Assembly: GCA_963971285.1 (NCBI GenBank) | Contig: OZ020265.1 | Coordinates: 1,624,001-1,688,000, forward strand | Reading direction: 5' to 3' | From: Astropecten irregularis | Lineage: Eukaryota > Echinodermata > Asteroidea > Paxillosida > Astropectinidae | Length of the DNA: 64,000 nt | Shown here: positions 61,830 to 64,000 of the stretch, one piece after another | Layout of the letters: each line of letters begins with the position of its first letter | Numbering within the stretch: position 1 is the first letter of the stretch | Notes under the pieces: generated by a model | The model's input: only the letters and a program-made list of their open reading frames with translations | What the model was told of the DNA's origin: nothing | Database searches by the model: none | Translations under genes and position numbers: made by a program

Positions 61830-62113
61830 AGATGAAATGTCTTGGGCTCCAAAACAATAATGGAACCTAATCTCCTGTGATGTGCCATCAATATAGTCAG
61901 TGTGAATTTACTCATTTCACCTGCAATCATATAGTTTGCTTCATATACTGTAAATATGTCATGATTTTATAGATGTTACATACTGTGTTCTCTGTTTTTA
62001 GTCTTGGTCCACATGTCCATGTGCAATATTAAAGGTAGATTTCTATTTTATTTGATGCATATCACAAAATTGAATCCCATAATAATGATTTCTTATTTTT
62101 TTTTTATCCAAAT
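61830..62113. other. Intergenic, nothing recognised
   Basis: AT-rich sequence without a recognisable gene or repeat boundary. Confidence 0.4.
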
Positions 62114-62435
62114 TTAAAGGGATGGTACAGAACTGGTTTTTGCGACAGAAAATCCATCATATACCTTAACTGACAAACCTGTAGAAGTTTGAGGTCAATC
62201 AGCCATCTGGGTCACGAGAAAATAGTGAAAACCCATTTACACATTTAGTATATGCAGCCACGACGCAGCATGAATAGAACGCTTCGAAGCTATTTATTCC
62301 AATTGTTTATTTCTCAACGAATATGGCATTTCAGACAAAAAACATTTCACGGGGATGTTTTCTCCTATCATCACCATTATACTGTGTAAGTTTTATGTGA
62401 ATCTGTGATCTTGAAGTGTATTTTAATTAATTACA
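62114..62435 (+). mobile_element. TTAA family D MITE, right tip lost
   Basis: TTAA-AGGGATGGTACAGAACTGG. The interior matches 36,987-37,325 (ATCAGCCATCTGGGTCACGA, CTCCTATCATCACCATTATA), with an insertion around 62,255-62,290. Confidence 0.7.
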
Positions 62436-62439
62436 ATAA

Positions 62440-63300
62440 CCAGTGATGTTTGTGTCTGCACCAACATTTTAGAAGTCGTCATTGATTAGTTGCTGTATAA
62501 TTATTATTAACCCCAAATCCAAAAGGTTGTGTATTGTGTGTAATAAAATTAATAAGGAAAACATCAGTGAACATTATTATTTTTTTTATTTTCGAGTTTT
62601 GCTCAACTTCCAGCATAGCGCCCTCTGTAGACTGTAATCTGAAGGCAAGTTTCATGACCTTTGACACGTACACGCATGTTGTGAGGCAGCTGACTTTGAC
62701 ACTTGAAGAACTCAAACAATTTCTGTAAACAAAATCCAAGTTTGTGAAACCCACAGCGCTGGTAACGGGTGAAACTCGATATTTTCCAACTGAGGGATGA
62801 CTGGAGGTGAGTTCCTTTCATGTTTTAAGCATTTAATTAGTATAAATCGGCACAAAAACAACAACATGTACACGAAACATGTACACATGATGATTTCGTA
62901 CTGCGTTCGTATAGGCCCGCCTACGCACATGTATACTTTACCATTGTTTACATGTGTACGTACATCGTTCTGTACGTGAACTGTTTGACATACGCATTAG
63001 GCACATATCCTTCCTCCATTGGCCTAGTCCGAGTAACTTGGACCCTAAAAATCGCATTTTTTAACATTTGGACATGATCTGGCGATAGTAGGGTCCAAGT
63101 ACGTACCTTGTTTGCATTTGAGTGACAAGAGCTCCGTTTTGCCTCTACCCTGACTCAAAATCCTGTGATTTCACCTCCAAAACGATCCTAAAATGTCTCA
63201 TGCAGCCAGTTATAATGACAAGGTTTACTCACATTTTTTTAAGAAAAGATAATTTTTCCCTAAAAATTGGCACAGAGACCAGTTTACAATTTGAAAAGGG
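62440..63300. other. Intergenic, no supported gene
   Basis: Short open frames on both strands around 62,530-62,930 lack domain features or good splice context. Near 63,030-63,100 GTAACTTGGACCCTA and TAGGGTCCAAGTAC are inverse copies, suggesting a small foldback. Confidence 0.4.
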
Positions 63301-63306
63301 TGCCAG

Positions 63307-63594
63307 TCAACTCGGTCCGTAACCAACTCGGTCCGAGTCAACTCGGTCCGAGACCAACTCGGTCCGTGACCAACTCGGTCCGTGACCAACTCGGTCCGTG
63401 ACCAACTCGGTCCGAGTCAACTCGGTCCGTGGCCAACTCGGTCCGTGACCAACTCGGTCCGTGGCCAACTCGGTCCCAGGCCAACTCGGTCCGTGGCCAA
63501 CTCGGTCCGTGGCCAACTCGGTCCGTGACCAACTCGGTCCGTGACCAACTCGGTCCGTGACCAACTCGGTCCGTGACCAACTCGGTGACCAAGT
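63307..63594. repeat. 16-bp minisatellite (CAACTCGGTCCGTGAC)
   Basis: About 18 units of CAACTCGGTCCGTGAC with variants (CGTGGC, CGAGTC, CCAGGC). Because 16 is not a multiple of 3, all three minus-strand frames cycle and remain open, giving spurious repetitive open frames. Confidence 0.9.
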
Positions 63595-63599
63595 TTTTT

Positions 63600-63745
63600 C
63601 TCTTTTCATCGTTAATAATACAGCATTTCAGGCAGAATAATTGTAATGGTATGTTTCTACCCTCACCACCTTTATACCCTGTAAGTTAGAGGTAAATCTG
63701 TGAACATTTCGGTATGCTACCAAAGTATGATAGGCCTACCACATA
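63600..63745 (-). mobile_element. TTAA family A MITE, right half
   Basis: CAGCATTTCAGGCAGAATAA, TATGTTTCTACCCTCACCAC, then GGTATGCTACCAAAGTATGA. It follows the 16-bp minisatellite directly, which may occupy the place of its left half. Confidence 0.6.
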
Positions 63746-64000
63746 CCTGTAAATATAATTTGTTTCATTTATAATATGGATAAAATTCGGTTCAACATTT
63801 TGATAATAATAATATATAAACATGTGGCCTCTTATTTCTTTTTATATTCTGGATAACATTTACTACTAGGCCAGGGTTATTATGTGCATATTTTACGCAT
63901 GTAAATTATCACACATGGGCCTAGATGTTCAAATTGTATTAGGTATATACATCGATTCATAAATGCCATTACACTTGCGTTTTTTCTGCGTATACTTCGT
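63746..64000. other. AT-rich end of window, nothing recognised
   Basis: No coding or repeat structure could be supported. Confidence 0.4.

Noticed and set aside
63307..63609. Minus-strand open frames of 84-100 codons with a GHGPSWSRTEL-like repeat
   Set aside because: Produced by the 16-bp minisatellite cycling through frames; no non-repetitive coding sequence attached.

Overview
The window is AT-rich animal nuclear DNA. It has spliced genes with long introns, canonical GT/AG junctions, and many short non-autonomous transposons, tRNA-like SINEs and minisatellites. A receptor built from CUB, LDL-receptor class A (LDLa), leucine-rich-repeat (LRR) and 7TM parts, plus an animal pectinacetylesterase/Notum-family gene, suggests a marine invertebrate. 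An echinoderm or other ambulacrarian is my best guess, with low confidence on the clade.

Layout. 1-15,400: no gene recognised; dispersed repeats, a telomere-like CCCCAAA tract, hairpin elements, arrays of a 56-bp repeat and a probable LINE tail. 15,560-27,560: a plus-strand gene for a membrane-anchored alpha/beta-hydrolase of the pectinacetylesterase/Notum family, with one candidate non-coding exon and five coding exons that join in frame to 459 residues. 26,689-35,298: the last coding exon and about 2.8 kb of flank are present three times in tandem. Copy 2 is intact and copy 3 has a nonsense codon. 35,300-41,000: nested mobile elements and a ~137-bp satellite. 41,024-60,563: a second plus-strand gene with 21 coding exons that join in frame to 1,532 residues. 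It encodes a signal peptide, five CUB and eight LDLa modules, an LRR block and a rhodopsin-like 7TM domain, i.e. a GRL101/relaxin-receptor-like (type C LGR) GPCR with an unusually CUB-rich ectodomain. 60,700-64,000: foldback elements and a 16-bp minisatellite; no gene recognised.

The two genes need not act together: one is a secretory-pathway esterase, the other a cell-surface receptor.

Most remaining sequence is transposon-derived. At least four element families are flanked by TTAA and share internal modules. One family has terminal repeats made of an expandable GGCTCA hexamer. Three otherwise unrelated repeat families (a 56-bp tandem repeat and two long palindromes) can be drawn with a hammerhead-ribozyme-like core. 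The points I rate most worth a second look are that recurrent core, the triplicated terminal exon and the receptor's domain design.
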